Source: Bacteroidaceae bacterium (lineage in GTDB: Bacteria; Bacteroidota; Bacteroidia; Bacteroidales; Bacteroidaceae). Taken from it: a stretch of DNA of 64,000 bases. Both the position numbers and the translations under genes were made by a program. Of this stretch, positions 1-8,335 are shown one piece after another. The stretch lies in the NCBI GenBank assembly GCA_024683455.1, contig JAIKYE010000090.1:62001-126000 (forward strand), read 5' to 3'. Within the stretch, counting starts at the first letter, position 1, and each line of letters begins with the position of its first letter. The notes under the pieces were generated by a model. That model saw only the letters and a program-made list of their open reading frames with translations, was not told the origin of the DNA and made no database searches.

Positions 1-511
1 ATCGTTCCTCTGCACTCTTTATTTTGGTAGAGATGGAGACTTTGTCGTCAAAAGGTATTAGAACTAGATAGCGTCCGGGGAAGGTTATTTCGCAGGTAAG
101 GCGTGGTCCTTTTGTGCTGATGGGCTCTTTTACTATCTGTACCAATATTTCCTGTCCTTGTTGAAGTACGTTCTGTACACTGCCGGTCTTTTCCAACTCG
201 TGTTGGAAGGTGGCTTTCTCAAAAGGGGAGAGACTCTTCTTGTCGTTAAGAACCTGTTTCAGGTATTTGGCATAGGAATTAAATTGTGATCCTAAATCAA
301 GATAGTGCAGGAAAGCATCGCGTTCGTGTCCAACGTTAACAAAACAGGCGTTCAAGCCAGGCATTAATTTGCGGACTTTGGCCAAATAGATATTGCCTAC
401 CGAGAAGGAGGCTGATTGCTCTTCTTCCTGATATTCGACAAGCTTCTTGTCTTCGGTAAGAGCAATGGCAATCTTCTTTGGCTGGACGTCTATGAAAAGT
501 TCGCTAGTCAT
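1..511 (-). CDS. rng: Ribonuclease E/G family protein (RNase G), N-terminal part
   Basis: The gene starts at an ATG (509-511 on the minus strand) and runs off the left edge, so only about 170 N-terminal residues are visible. They read as the start of RNase E/G: an opening MTSELFIDVQ, then an S1 RNA-binding fold from about residue 39 (VGNIYLAKVRKLMPGLNACF, followed by a HERDAFLHY stretch). Bacteroidota carry an RNase G-like enzyme that processes rRNA and decays mRNA in the cytoplasm; the catalytic DNase I-like part with its metal site lies outside the window. It is 94 bp downstream of a tiny ribosomal-type gene on the same strand, with a terminator between them, so it may depend on read-through or on a promoter I did not resolve. 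The family is clear; the exact G versus E assignment is by phylum habit. Confidence 0.9.
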   Translation of the reverse strand, partial: MTSELFIDVQPKKIAIALTEDKKLVEYQEEEQSASFSVGNIYLAKVRKLMPGLNACFVNVGHERDAFLHYLDLGSQFNSYAKYLKQVLNDKKSLSPFEKATFQHELEKTGSVQNVLQQGQEILVQIVKEPISTKGPRLTCEITFPGRYLVLIPFDDKVSISTKIKSAEER

Positions 512-544
512 TCTTGTCTTTCTTGTTTTGTTAAATACTAATCT

Positions 545-585
545 TAAAAAAGACTCGGTGACATGTTTAAGTCTGTCACCGAGCC
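545..585 (-). terminator. Intrinsic terminator after the small basic gene
   Basis: A perfect 10-bp stem (554-563 with 574-583, arm CTCGGTGACA) with a 10-nt loop. Read on the minus strand it is followed by a run of six to seven T (545-551 as A on the plus strand). It sits between the 29-residue gene and rng. Confidence 0.8.
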
Positions 586-605
586 ATGTCTTCTGAGAAG
601 TACTT

Positions 606-695
606 TTACTTGCTCTTATGTCTGTTCTTTCTCAGTCTCTTCTTACGCTTGTGAGTAGACATTTTGTGTCTCTTATGCTTCTTTCCGTTTGGCAT
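606..695 (-). CDS. 29-residue basic protein of the AURKAIP1/COX24 (mS38-like) type
   Basis: This is a very short ORF of 29 residues. It begins MPNGKKHKRHKMSTHKR and ends KKRLRKNRHKSK, with 17 of 29 residues Lys or Arg. The pattern H-K-R-K-K-R-x-R-K-x-R-H-K matches the bacterial proteins annotated as AURKAIP1/COX24 domain proteins, related to mitochondrial small-subunit protein mS38, so it is probably a small ribosomal-subunit protein. Support that it is a real gene: a minus-strand promoter-like -7 box (TAATTTTG, 754-747) about 50 bp upstream and a strong terminator directly downstream. It could be passed over by gene callers because of its size. An internal ATG at codon 12 gives an 18-residue alternative. 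The role is inferred from family resemblance only. Confidence 0.8.
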   Translation of the reverse strand: MPNGKKHKRHKMSTHKRKKRLRKNRHKSK

Positions 696-746
696 AATTG
701 TTTGTTATTTATGGGTTAGTACTATTATTTCTTGCTTTTCGAGCTG

Positions 747-777
747 CAAAATTACAATTTTTATCTTAAAGCCGAAA
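747..777 (-). promoter_or_regulatory. Promoter for the small basic gene
   Basis: Minus-strand -7 box TAATTTTG at 754-747, with TTTC at 777-774 placed 19 nt upstream as a near-match to the -33 TTTG. The predicted leader is about 50 nt. Confidence 0.55.
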
Positions 778-817
778 GCATTTTCTCGATTTTTTATCTT
801 AAAAAAAAGTGTATGAG

Positions 818-848
818 CTTGTTTCTTGCTGCTTTTTATGTAATTTTG
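818..848 (+). promoter_or_regulatory. Promoter of mutY
   Basis: CTTG at 818-821, then 19 nt, then TAATTTTG at 841-848, the Bacteroidota housekeeping pattern. It lies inside the longest possible mutY reading frame and so argues for the ATG at 878 as the true start. Confidence 0.65.
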
Positions 849-877
849 TGACCCGAAAGAAGGTTAATTATCAGAAA

Positions 878-1903
878 ATGGCAGATTTTTCAGCAATTAT
901 AGAGCAATGGTATGAACAGCATAAAAGGGTGTTGCCATGGCGCGAGACTACCAATCCATATTATATATGGCTTTCTGAGATTATTCTACAGCAGACAAGG
1001 GTAGAGCAGGGTAGGGCTTATTATGAGCGTTTCGTTGCCGCCTTTCCTACCGTCCAGACATTGGCGGCAGCTTCAGAAGAGCAAGTGTTGCTGCTTTGGC
1101 AGGGATTAGGTTATTACAGTAGGGCTCGTAATCTACATAAGGCTGCGCAGCAGATAGTTGCTCTTGGTTCCTTTCCTTCCGATTATAAATCCATTCTTTC
1201 GTTACCAGGCGTTGGCCCTTATACGGCTGCAGCCATAGCAAGCTTTGCTTATGGTCAACCGTATGCCGTTTTGGACGGTAATGTTTTTCGTGTTTTGTCA
1301 AGATACTTTGGTATTTATACACCAATAGACTCTGCTGAAGGTAAAAAAGAGTTTAAGGCTCTGGCCGATGAGTTGTTAGATAAAAGACGCCCCTCCCTTT
1401 ATAATCAAGCCATTATGGATTTTGGGGCCTTGGTATGTAAACCATCTGGAGCAGATTGCACCCTTTGCCCTCTCTGTGAGACGTGTGTGGCTTATTCTCA
1501 TAATTGTGTGCAGCAACTGCCAATTAAAGAAAAAAAAATAGAACATAAAACTCGTTGGTTCTCATACGTTTATATTTGTGACTCTAAAGAAAATGTCCTA
1601 ATTAGAAGAAGGGAAAGTGATGATATTTGGAAAGGCCTTTTTGAGTTCCCTTTGATAGAGTCTATTGAGGAAATTTCGCCCTCTTTGTTGCAAGATAAAT
1701 TCCCCGCAGGGGAGTGGACTCTGCTTCGCCAAGGTTTTGTTCATCACTTAACGCATCAGCGTTTGGTCGTTAATTTCTATATGTTGAAACTATTCCAAGA
1801 AAATGCATGTATTCCTGGTCTGTGGGTAAAGAAATCAGAACTTCAGAACTATGCTTTTCCACAGCTTCTTGTTAAGTTGCTCATTCGTACCGACATTATA
1901 TAA
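878..1903 (+). CDS. mutY: A/G-specific adenine DNA glycosylase MutY
   Basis: MutY removes adenine mispaired with 8-oxoguanine in base-excision repair. The 341-residue protein has the helix-hairpin-helix core: the catalytic Glu34 (LSEIILQQT), the HhH LPGVGPYTA at 109-117, and the catalytic Asp133 (VLDGN). The [4Fe-4S] loop has C187, C194, C197 and C203 (C-X6-C-X2-C-X5-C). The C-terminal third (about 225-341) is the NUDIX-like 8-oxoG recognition domain. The frame is open upstream to 809, but a promoter at 818-848 lies inside that extension, so the start is placed at ATG 878. In Bacteroidota mutY is normally followed by ssb and gldE; here a 3.5-kb CotH gene lies between. Length and all key residues are normal. 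Confidence 0.97.
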   Translation: MADFSAIIEQWYEQHKRVLPWRETTNPYYIWLSEIILQQTRVEQGRAYYERFVAAFPTVQTLAAASEEQVLLLWQGLGYYSRARNLHKAAQQIVALGSFPSDYKSILSLPGVGPYTAAAIASFAYGQPYAVLDGNVFRVLSRYFGIYTPIDSAEGKKEFKALADELLDKRRPSLYNQAIMDFGALVCKPSGADCTLCPLCETCVAYSHNCVQQLPIKEKKIEHKTRWFSYVYICDSKENVLIRRRESDDIWKGLFEFPLIESIEEISPSLLQDKFPAGEWTLLRQGFVHHLTHQRLVVNFYMLKLFQENACIPGLWVKKSELQNYAFPQLLVKLLIRTDII

Positions 1904-1945
1904 AACCAACATGTGCATGATATAAGGCGGAACGATTGGATTGCG

Positions 1946-1994
1946 GAGGAGTTTGAACACTAAATACTCCTTGAATTTAGGCTTCAGACTCCTC
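1946..1994. repeat. Competing inverted repeats in the mutY-CotH gap
   Basis: The arm at 1946-1952 (GAGGAGT) is fully complementary to 1988-1994, while its part 1947-1952 is also complementary to 1966-1971 (ACTCCT). The two pairings exclude one another. No T-run follows, so it does not look like an intrinsic terminator. It is the only structure I see in the 200-bp gap apart from the CotH promoter. Confidence 0.4.
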
Positions 1995-2051
1995 GTAAGT
2001 AGTCTTTTCAAGATTATTGAAGTTGATATGTGATTGTTTTCTCTTTATTCA

Positions 2052-2083
2052 TTCGTCATTTTCAAATTATTTATCTAAATTTG
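2052..2083 (+). promoter_or_regulatory. Promoter of the CotH gene
   Basis: -7 box TAAATTTG at 2076-2083, with a weak -33 match (TTCG, 2052-2055). It predicts a leader of about 20 nt before ATG 2106 and means the CotH gene need not be read from mutY. Confidence 0.5.
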
Positions 2084-2105
2084 CGCGGTAATACTAACGA
2101 AAACA

Positions 2106-5100
2106 ATGAATAAATCTCTAACACACTTACTTTTATTGTGTTTTTATTGGTGTTCTCTAAATGCGTTTGGCGCATTAGAGAACGGTGTCTATTCTATCTC
2201 ATGTCTGGTAGGAGATGGTTATGTTGGGTTAGGCTCATATCATGATGTAGCTCCATATATATGTTATGTCAAGGATGGTGGTACAATGACGGGCGATGCT
2301 TATTGGGTGGTTACAAGTACGAAGTCTGGTTATACTTTCCGAAACGAAGCAAGCGGTCAGTATCTTGTTTATACATCTGACCGTGTGGATGCATATTATA
2401 AGTATATGACGTTGGCAGACTCTGCTCCTGAAGACCAAAGCCACTTATGGTACGTTCAGGAAAATAGCGACGGGTCGTTCAGTATTAAAAGTGTCATCTC
2501 TGATTCTTATTACTGGAACCTTCGCTATGACCAAGGGCTCTTAGGTACGTACCGTGGAGGAGGAGGAAATGGCAACAATGAACACTATTTTTTTCAAAAG
2601 AAGGATGGCGGTTCAGGCCCCGATCCGCAGATTGACCCCAATCCTTCGGATCGCATCTCTTTCCCTGCTGCCCTGCATGTCTATTTGAACGATGGGCGCT
2701 TGGAGGCATACCCGAAGGACTATGTTACTAAGTACAGTGAAACAAACGGACAATTGGTTATTGAGACTAACATTGGACAGACATTCACCTACTCGTTGGG
2801 CGATGTGACCTCTGTGAGCGAAACAGTTCCAACGGACATCCCTACTTTCGATTCGTTCAAGTTCAATAATAAATATAACGATCAGCTGTTCACTGATGCC
2901 GATGGTAATATGATAGGTGATACAATCTTTGTAACCATCGCAGCTATCGGGAAACGCCTTACGCCGTCATTCAAACTGCCTGCAGGCGAAGATATTGAGG
3001 TTTATGTGAACAACGAGCAACAGGAAAGTAAGGTTTCACGACTACGTTTCGATAAGGACATATATTATGTTATTACGCGTCCAGGCTATAGAATGCTGCT
3101 GCCTAACGAGCCGGAGGAGAAGGGGTCTCGTACCTATTCCATGCAACCATACGGACGTGTTGTCCGTGTTCATGTGGATTGGCTGACAGACCGTTCTCAG
3201 GTGCCGACTATCTATATCAATACTTCTGATGGCTTGCCAATAACAAGCAAAGATAACTATAAGGATGCTACCATCCGCATCGATGGACATGACATCTTCC
3301 CTTCGATGGAGGAGACTGCCATGCAGATTAAAGGACGCGGTAACAGTAGTTGGGGATGGCCAAAGAAACCCTATCGTATAAAGTTTGCAGAATCTGTGAA
3401 ACCCTTAGGCATGACAAAGGGAAAAAACTGGGTTCTACTGAGTAACTATCAGACGGGTTCGATGATGTCCAACGCCATTGGTATGAAAGCTGCGAACCTG
3501 ATAGGGACAGCAGCTGCCAACCACATTGTGCCTGTGGATGTCTATCTCAACGGTGAATACCGTGGAAGTTACAATCTCACGGAAAAAGTGGGACTTTCTA
3601 ACAACAGCGTAGATCTGGATGATGAGAGTGTTGCCGCTCTGTTGGAGCTGGATTCATATTACGATGCTGAGAATGGACAGAAATTTCGTACGGAACCTTA
3701 CAACCTGCCCATTAATATTAAAGAACCCACATTTTCAGAAGGTACTACAAGGCTGACGCTTGAGGATATATCCTCGAACTTTAATGCTTTTATGCGCACG
3801 CTCTACCGGAAACGCGATATCTCCAAATACGTAGATGTTGCGCAGTTAGCACGTTTCATGATGGTCAATGAGTTGACTTTGAACTATGAATTCTATCACC
3901 CCAAAAGTACTTTTTGTTATCGCGAGTCGTTCGAAAGCACCGAAAGCAAATATGTCTTCGGTCCTGTATGGGATCTTGACTGGGCTTTTGGCTATGAGCG
4001 GAGTAAAAACTATTTCCGTCGCGAAGCCACCAACAACTATTGGATTGATTGTCCTAATATGGAAGTGGTTGATTTTATTCGTGACCTACGTTTCAAGTAC
4101 GAACCATTGAACGAAGTTTATAAACAATTGTGGGAGGAGTTCATGGAGAAAAACTTGACGGAATTGTTAGAGTATTGTCAAGACTATTATGAATTTGCCA
4201 AGAATTCATTTGTGGATAACCAATACGTATGGGACGATTATACTGACTACGCTATGCAGGCCAGCGAGGCAGCTGATTGGTTGGCTACTCGCTCGCAAGT
4301 AATCTATGATGATATTCTCAGTGGCCGTAAACCTGATATCATTGATCCTGAAGATGATCCAGAAGATGCAGAAGAGATGCTGTTCGCTAACAATAAACTA
4401 TATACTATCACATGCCGACGTGGTGACATGGTTTTGGATGACTGGCACGCAGGACTGGCTGCAGGACAGACAAGAACAGATGCACCAGAGGAAGACAGAC
4501 TCTTTGCCATCCTCTATATCGAGGGTAAGAACTACATCTATAGTCCTGTAACAAAGAATTTCCTAAACTATCAGAACAATGGCAACTGGGTGGACGCCTT
4601 GGGAACGTCAATCCATTTCAGTTCGGATAATGCCGATGGGGAGTACCTATATATGCTTTCTGTCAAGAACGACAACGGCGGGATATACTATTTCAATAAC
4701 AATGGACAGATTGTCATCAACAATTATGATAAGCCTGACGCCGGCAACCGTTGGCTGATAGAAGAGGCTGGTGACTTTGACCCGACTGAGGCTCTGGCAT
4801 TGGCAGAAGAGAGCTTCTTTGCCGTTACTAACCGCATTTTGTTCAACGGACAGGTTGTTGGTGAAGAATCGTACAAGTTGCCTGATGGTTCAAGGCCTCC
4901 CAAACTTTCTAATCGATGGGCTACGGACTATACGAGCCTTGTTGAGCCCGAAGACATGCCCTTTACTATTCATGAAAACACGATATTAGATTATGAGGTC
5001 GAATGGACTGGTCCTTTCCAGTTCTCTACCTCAGAGCAAGATGCTACTTGGTACAATATGCACATCCGTAGTGGTTGGTATGTAGAAAAGCAGGAGAGTG

Positions 5101-5603
5101 AACCTTACTATCCAATGCGAGACGATGGTGGAGTGACTGGTACAGCGGTATCCTTGTGGGCTTTCGGTGGCGACCCTTATCATGTCAAGGTATATAATTA
5201 TACAACGGGTTTCACTGAGACGCTTGCTAAGGAAGGAGAGATTGTCGTGATGCGTAAAGGTGACTATATGTGGGATCTGCTACCGAACAACGGAGGCTTT
5301 GTACTGCGAGAGACAGGCACATCATACAATTGTGTCAACCAATTTGGTGGTGGAGGTGGCCCTCTGAAGTTTTGGGATGATAAGAATAGTCTTACGGATG
5401 ATGGTTCAACCTTCCGTGTAGAGGAAGCAATGGATGTTGTGGATGCCGTGGAGCATTATATTCCTAATCTTCCCAAAGACGAGGGGGATATTTATGACCT
5501 TTCTGGTCGTAAGGTGTTCAATGAACGAAGAAAGGGTATCTATATCATTCGTATGAGTGATGGGACAAACCGTAAGGTGATGATTTCTTCTTCTGCTAAA
5601 TAA
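2106..5603 (+). CDS. Secreted CotH-kinase family protein with lectin-like modules and a T9SS-like tail
   Basis: A 1165-residue exported protein. Residues 1-22 are a Sec signal peptide (LLLLCFYWCSLNAFGA). Residues about 24-165 and 760-905 look like two related beta-trefoil-like modules, each with aromatic and Gly-rich repeats such as SGQYLVY and ITCRRGDMVL. The CotH domain spans about 365-735, with the MQIKGRGNSSW opening, KNWVLLSNY and the metal-binding WDLDWAFG near 622. CotH proteins are atypical kinases that phosphorylate secreted proteins. The last 35 residues (IYDLSGRKVF, then a KGIYIIRM strand) resemble a type IX secretion sorting tail. The gene has its own promoter and a terminator-like hairpin, and interrupts the usual mutY-ssb-gldE order. 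The substrate is unknown; a surface or polysaccharide-related role is inference. Confidence 0.85.
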   Translation: MNKSLTHLLLLCFYWCSLNAFGALENGVYSISCLVGDGYVGLGSYHDVAPYICYVKDGGTMTGDAYWVVTSTKSGYTFRNEASGQYLVYTSDRVDAYYKYMTLADSAPEDQSHLWYVQENSDGSFSIKSVISDSYYWNLRYDQGLLGTYRGGGGNGNNEHYFFQKKDGGSGPDPQIDPNPSDRISFPAALHVYLNDGRLEAYPKDYVTKYSETNGQLVIETNIGQTFTYSLGDVTSVSETVPTDIPTFDSFKFNNKYNDQLFTDADGNMIGDTIFVTIAAIGKRLTPSFKLPAGEDIEVYVNNEQQESKVSRLRFDKDIYYVITRPGYRMLLPNEPEEKGSRTYSMQPYGRVVRVHVDWLTDRSQVPTIYINTSDGLPITSKDNYKDATIRIDGHDIFPSMEETAMQIKGRGNSSWGWPKKPYRIKFAESVKPLGMTKGKNWVLLSNYQTGSMMSNAIGMKAANLIGTAAANHIVPVDVYLNGEYRGSYNLTEKVGLSNNSVDLDDESVAALLELDSYYDAENGQKFRTEPYNLPINIKEPTFSEGTTRLTLEDISSNFNAFMRTLYRKRDISKYVDVAQLARFMMVNELTLNYEFYHPKSTFCYRESFESTESKYVFGPVWDLDWAFGYERSKNYFRREATNNYWIDCPNMEVVDFIRDLRFKYEPLNEVYKQLWEEFMEKNLTELLEYCQDYYEFAKNSFVDNQYVWDDYTDYAMQASEAADWLATRSQVIYDDILSGRKPDIIDPEDDPEDAEEMLFANNKLYTITCRRGDMVLDDWHAGLAAGQTRTDAPEEDRLFAILYIEGKNYIYSPVTKNFLNYQNNGNWVDALGTSIHFSSDNADGEYLYMLSVKNDNGGIYYFNNNGQIVINNYDKPDAGNRWLIEEAGDFDPTEALALAEESFFAVTNRILFNGQVVGEESYKLPDGSRPPKLSNRWATDYTSLVEPEDMPFTIHENTILDYEVEWTGPFQFSTSEQDATWYNMHIRSGWYVEKQESEPYYPMRDDGGVTGTAVSLWAFGGDPYHVKVYNYTTGFTETLAKEGEIVVMRKGDYMWDLLPNNGGFVLRETGTSYNCVNQFGGGGGPLKFWDDKNSLTDDGSTFRVEEAMDVVDAVEHYIPNLPKDEGDIYDLSGRKVFNERRKGIYIIRMSDGTNRKVMISSSAK

Positions 5604-5648
5604 GGGATAGTTGTCTTTCTCTCCCCAGGTTTGCCCTAAATTATACTT

Positions 5649-5680
5649 GAGCTTACTCGATTCATAAAACGAGTAAGCTC
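5649..5680 (+). terminator. Terminator after the CotH gene
   Basis: An 11-bp perfect stem (5649-5659 GAGCTTACTCG with 5670-5680) followed by a T-rich but interrupted stretch (ATTTCATATTTT). It lies 46 bp downstream of the CotH stop. Confidence 0.7.
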
Positions 5681-5747
5681 ATTTCATATTTTAAGTAAAC
5701 TCAAATTATAATTTCTTTTCGACTAAAAAATCTTTTAGTTGATTTAT

Positions 5748-5778
5748 TTTGTAGTTCATTTGGTTTACACTATCTTTG
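5748..5778 (+). promoter_or_regulatory. Promoter of ssb-gldE
   Basis: A close consensus match: TTTG at 5748-5751, exactly 19 nt, then TATCTTTG at 5771-5778. The predicted leader to ATG 5803 is about 20 nt. Confidence 0.8.
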
Positions 5779-5802
5779 TGCCAAGATTAGATTGTATTGA
5801 TT

Positions 5803-6162
5803 ATGAATAAGGTAATGTTGATTGGCAACGTAGGCAAGGAGCCAGAGGTTAGGTATGTTGATGCTGGAGTTTGCGTGGCAAGTGTGAGACTGGCTACTAA
5901 GGAACGTGGGTATAAACTGCCTAATGGTGGTGAAGTGCCCGACCGTACAGAGTGGCACAACGTAATACTCTGGCGTAAGCTTGCAGAAGTAGTAGAGAAG
6001 TATGTACACACGGGCGATAAACTTTTTATAGAAGGACAGATACATACTCGTACTTGGGACGACAAAAATGGTATAAAACGTTCCATTACAGAAATTTGGG
6101 CCGACTCTATGGAGATGCTTACCCCTAAGTCGCAAGAAACTACGGAGGGGAATAACGTATAA
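5803..6162 (+). CDS. ssb: Single-stranded DNA-binding protein
   Basis: This 119-residue protein has the SSB OB-fold: MNKVMLIGNVGKEPEV at the start, ASVRLATKE, the RTEWHNVILWRKLAE strand and DKLFIEGQIHTRTW. It coats single-stranded DNA in replication and repair. The frame can start at a TTG two codons earlier, but ATG 5803 is the natural start. Its stop overlaps the gldE ATG by one base (TAATG), so the two are translationally linked, as is usual in Bacteroidota. Odd point: the C-terminus (SQETTEGNNV) lacks the acidic DDDIPF-type tip through which most SSBs recruit partner proteins. It may therefore be a specialised paralogue or a lineage variant. Confidence 0.95.
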   Translation: MNKVMLIGNVGKEPEVRYVDAGVCVASVRLATKERGYKLPNGGEVPDRTEWHNVILWRKLAEVVEKYVHTGDKLFIEGQIHTRTWDDKNGIKRSITEIWADSMEMLTPKSQETTEGNNV

Positions 6163-7490
6163 TGGATATAGCTTCTTTTTTCCAGTCAATAGCTGAAGCT
6201 TTTGGGGCTGTAACCTATCATACACCTACTTTTGGTGTGATAGTGGCTCTCTGCCTGTCGCTATTCCTACTTATGTGCAGCGGTTTTGTGTCCGCTAGCG
6301 AGATAGCTTTCTTTAGTCTGAAACCTTCTGATATAAATGAGGTAGAGGAAGAGAAGCATAGTTCGGATAAGAGTATTCTACAACTACGTGAGGACAGCGA
6401 ACGCCTGCTGGCCAATATCCTTATCTGTAACAATCTGGTAAATATTGCCATTATCACGCTACTTGATTTTGTATTTATGAAGGTGCTGGAGTTTGGCGGC
6501 TCTGAGGTGCTGCAGTTCTTGTTGATGACGGTTGTGCTGACATTCTTGCTGCTGCTCTTCGGTGAAGTAATCCCCAAGATCTACAGTTCGCAGCACACGT
6601 TGGCTTTCTGTCGTTTTGCTGCTCCTAAACTTTGTAAGATAAGTAAGGTGCTTACACCGCTAAGCAATCTGCTTATCCGTAGCAAGGTAGTGACAAGACG
6701 GTTTGTTCATACCGATACGCAGAGTCTTACCGTGGATGATTTGGAGAAGGCAATGGAACTGACCGACCAGAAGGATATTGCTCAGGAAAGTAGTATGCTG
6801 GAGGGGATTATCCGTTTTGGCGGTGAGATGGCTAGGGAGATTATGACCAGTAGGGTGGATATAGTAGCATTGGACATAAACACGCCATTTCCAGATGTTC
6901 TAAAGTGTATTGTTGAGAACAATTATAGTCGTATCCCCGTTTATCAAGGTACACAGGACAATATAAAGGGTGTTCTGTATATTAAGGATTTGTTGCCGCA
7001 TTTGGGAAAACCCTCTAGCTTTAGGTGGCAGAGTCTTATTCGTCCTCCATACTTTGTTCCAGAAACCAAGATGATTGATGACTTGCTGCGTGATTTCCAG
7101 TCGAACAAGGTTCACATGGCCATTGTGGTAGATGAGTTCGGTGGCACCAGCGGTTTGGTAACAATGGAGGACATCATAGAAGAAATTGTTGGAGAAATTA
7201 ATGATGAGTACGATGATGAGGAAAAGCCTTATCAGCGTCTTAACCAAAACACCTACATCTTTGAGGCCAAGATTATGTTGGCTGACTTTATGAAACTGTT
7301 CAATCTCGACGATGAATACTTTGAAGAGGTGGAAGGTGAAGCGGATACTTTAGCCGGTCTTCTTCTGGAGATAAAGGGCGAGTTTCCCCAACTGCATGAA
7401 AAGATTACCTATAAAGGCTTTTCTTTTGAGATTATGGAAATGGATGAACGTCGCATCGTGAAGGTAAAGGCCATCTATCGCAAGGAATAG
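6162..7490 (+). CDS. gldE: GldE-like CNNM/CorC-family membrane protein
   Basis: A 442-residue inner membrane protein of the CorC/HlyC family. Residues about 20-190 form the DUF21/CNNM transmembrane domain with several hydrophobic helices (ALCLSLFLLMCSGFVSASE near the start). A CBS pair follows at about 225-335 (IPVYQGTQDNIKGVLYIKDL; VDEFGGTSGLVTMEDIIEEI), and a CorC_HlyC domain at 350-435. In gliding Flavobacteria GldE sits in the same ssb neighbourhood and is needed for the type IX secretion/gliding apparatus; the wider family is linked to divalent-cation handling. No gldD follows here, because the next genes (trp) run in the other direction. Whether it serves secretion or metal homeostasis in this organism cannot be decided from sequence. 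Confidence 0.88.
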   Translation: MDIASFFQSIAEAFGAVTYHTPTFGVIVALCLSLFLLMCSGFVSASEIAFFSLKPSDINEVEEEKHSSDKSILQLREDSERLLANILICNNLVNIAIITLLDFVFMKVLEFGGSEVLQFLLMTVVLTFLLLLFGEVIPKIYSSQHTLAFCRFAAPKLCKISKVLTPLSNLLIRSKVVTRRFVHTDTQSLTVDDLEKAMELTDQKDIAQESSMLEGIIRFGGEMAREIMTSRVDIVALDINTPFPDVLKCIVENNYSRIPVYQGTQDNIKGVLYIKDLLPHLGKPSSFRWQSLIRPPYFVPETKMIDDLLRDFQSNKVHMAIVVDEFGGTSGLVTMEDIIEEIVGEINDEYDDEEKPYQRLNQNTYIFEAKIMLADFMKLFNLDDEYFEEVEGEADTLAGLLLEIKGEFPQLHEKITYKGFSFEIMEMDERRIVKVKAIYRKE

Positions 7491-7534
7491 CCTTACACCC
7501 ACTTCCTCTCCTGTGGGCGAAAGGGGGCTAAAGT

Positions 7535-8311
7535 CTATTGTTGAAGCGCTTGTAAAAGCGCATCAACTGCTTTCTGGGGATCTTTCAGTTGGTCTAAGAG
7601 GGTTACAAACTTACTTCCGATGATAGCGCCTGCCGCATTCTTTTGGGCACTTTCAAGTGTTTGCTTGTTGCTGATGCCGAAGCCAATCATACGGGGGTGT
7701 TTCAACCCCATTAGGCTAACTTTATTAAAGTAGGTCTGCTTGGCTGCATCAAACTCCTTCTGTGCCCCTGTTGTGGCAGCTGAGCTGACCATATAAATGA
7801 AGCCGTCAGTATTTTTATCTATGAAGCGAATACGCTCTTCTGACGTTTCGGGAGTGATAAGCATAATCACTCGTACGTCATATTTGTTGGCAATAGGTTT
7901 CACTTCTTCCATATAGTCGCGGAAGGGTAAGTCGGGGATAATAACTCCATCCACATTGGCTTCCATGCAGTTTTTAAAGAAAGTTTCGTATCCCATTTGA
8001 TAAATGGGATTCATATAGCCCATAAGGATAAGTGGCAGTTTAACGCCGTCTTTTCTTGCTGATGAAATCTGTGCAAAGAGTTTGCACAGTGTCATCCCGT
8101 TACGTAGTGCTTTGGTGGCGGCATCCTGAATGACGGGACCGTCAGCCATTGGGTCACTGAATGGAATGCCCACTTCTATGAAGTCAATGCCATTCTTTTC
8201 TATTGTCTTGATAATCTCTCCTGTGCTCTCTAGTGTTGGGTGTCCTGCGCAGAAATATAGTGAAAGAAGTCCAGACTTCTTCTCTTGAAATATCTTGTCT
8301 ATTTTATTCAT
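7535..8311 (-). CDS. trpA: Tryptophan synthase alpha chain
   Basis: TrpA cleaves indole-3-glycerol phosphate to indole and glyceraldehyde 3-phosphate, passing indole to TrpB. The 258-residue TIM barrel shows the catalytic Glu46 (FIEVGIPFSDP) and Asp57 (ADGPVIQ), the counterparts of Glu49 and Asp60 in the Salmonella enzyme. It also has the phosphate-binding GFGISNKQ and GAIIGSKFV near the C-terminus. It is the last gene of the minus-strand trp operon, 24 bp after trpF and far from trpB, its protein partner, which is the first gene. It converges with gldE across a 44-bp gap that holds only a weak hairpin without a T-run. Confidence 0.97.
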   Translation of the reverse strand: MNKIDKIFQEKKSGLLSLYFCAGHPTLESTGEIIKTIEKNGIDFIEVGIPFSDPMADGPVIQDAATKALRNGMTLCKLFAQISSARKDGVKLPLILMGYMNPIYQMGYETFFKNCMEANVDGVIIPDLPFRDYMEEVKPIANKYDVRVIMLITPETSEERIRFIDKNTDGFIYMVSSAATTGAQKEFDAAKQTYFNKVSLMGLKHPRMIGFGISNKQTLESAQKNAAGAIIGSKFVTLLDQLKDPQKAVDALLQALQQ

Positions 8312-8335
8312 CTATGTTGAAAATTGAAAAATTTC

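Noticed and set aside
5770-6225. 151-codon minus-strand ORF.
   Set aside because: It is antisense to ssb and to the ssb promoter; it resembles no known protein.
7495-7530. Terminator between gldE and trpA.
   Set aside because: Only a 5-bp CCCAC/GTGGG stem with a 10-nt loop and no T-run on either strand.
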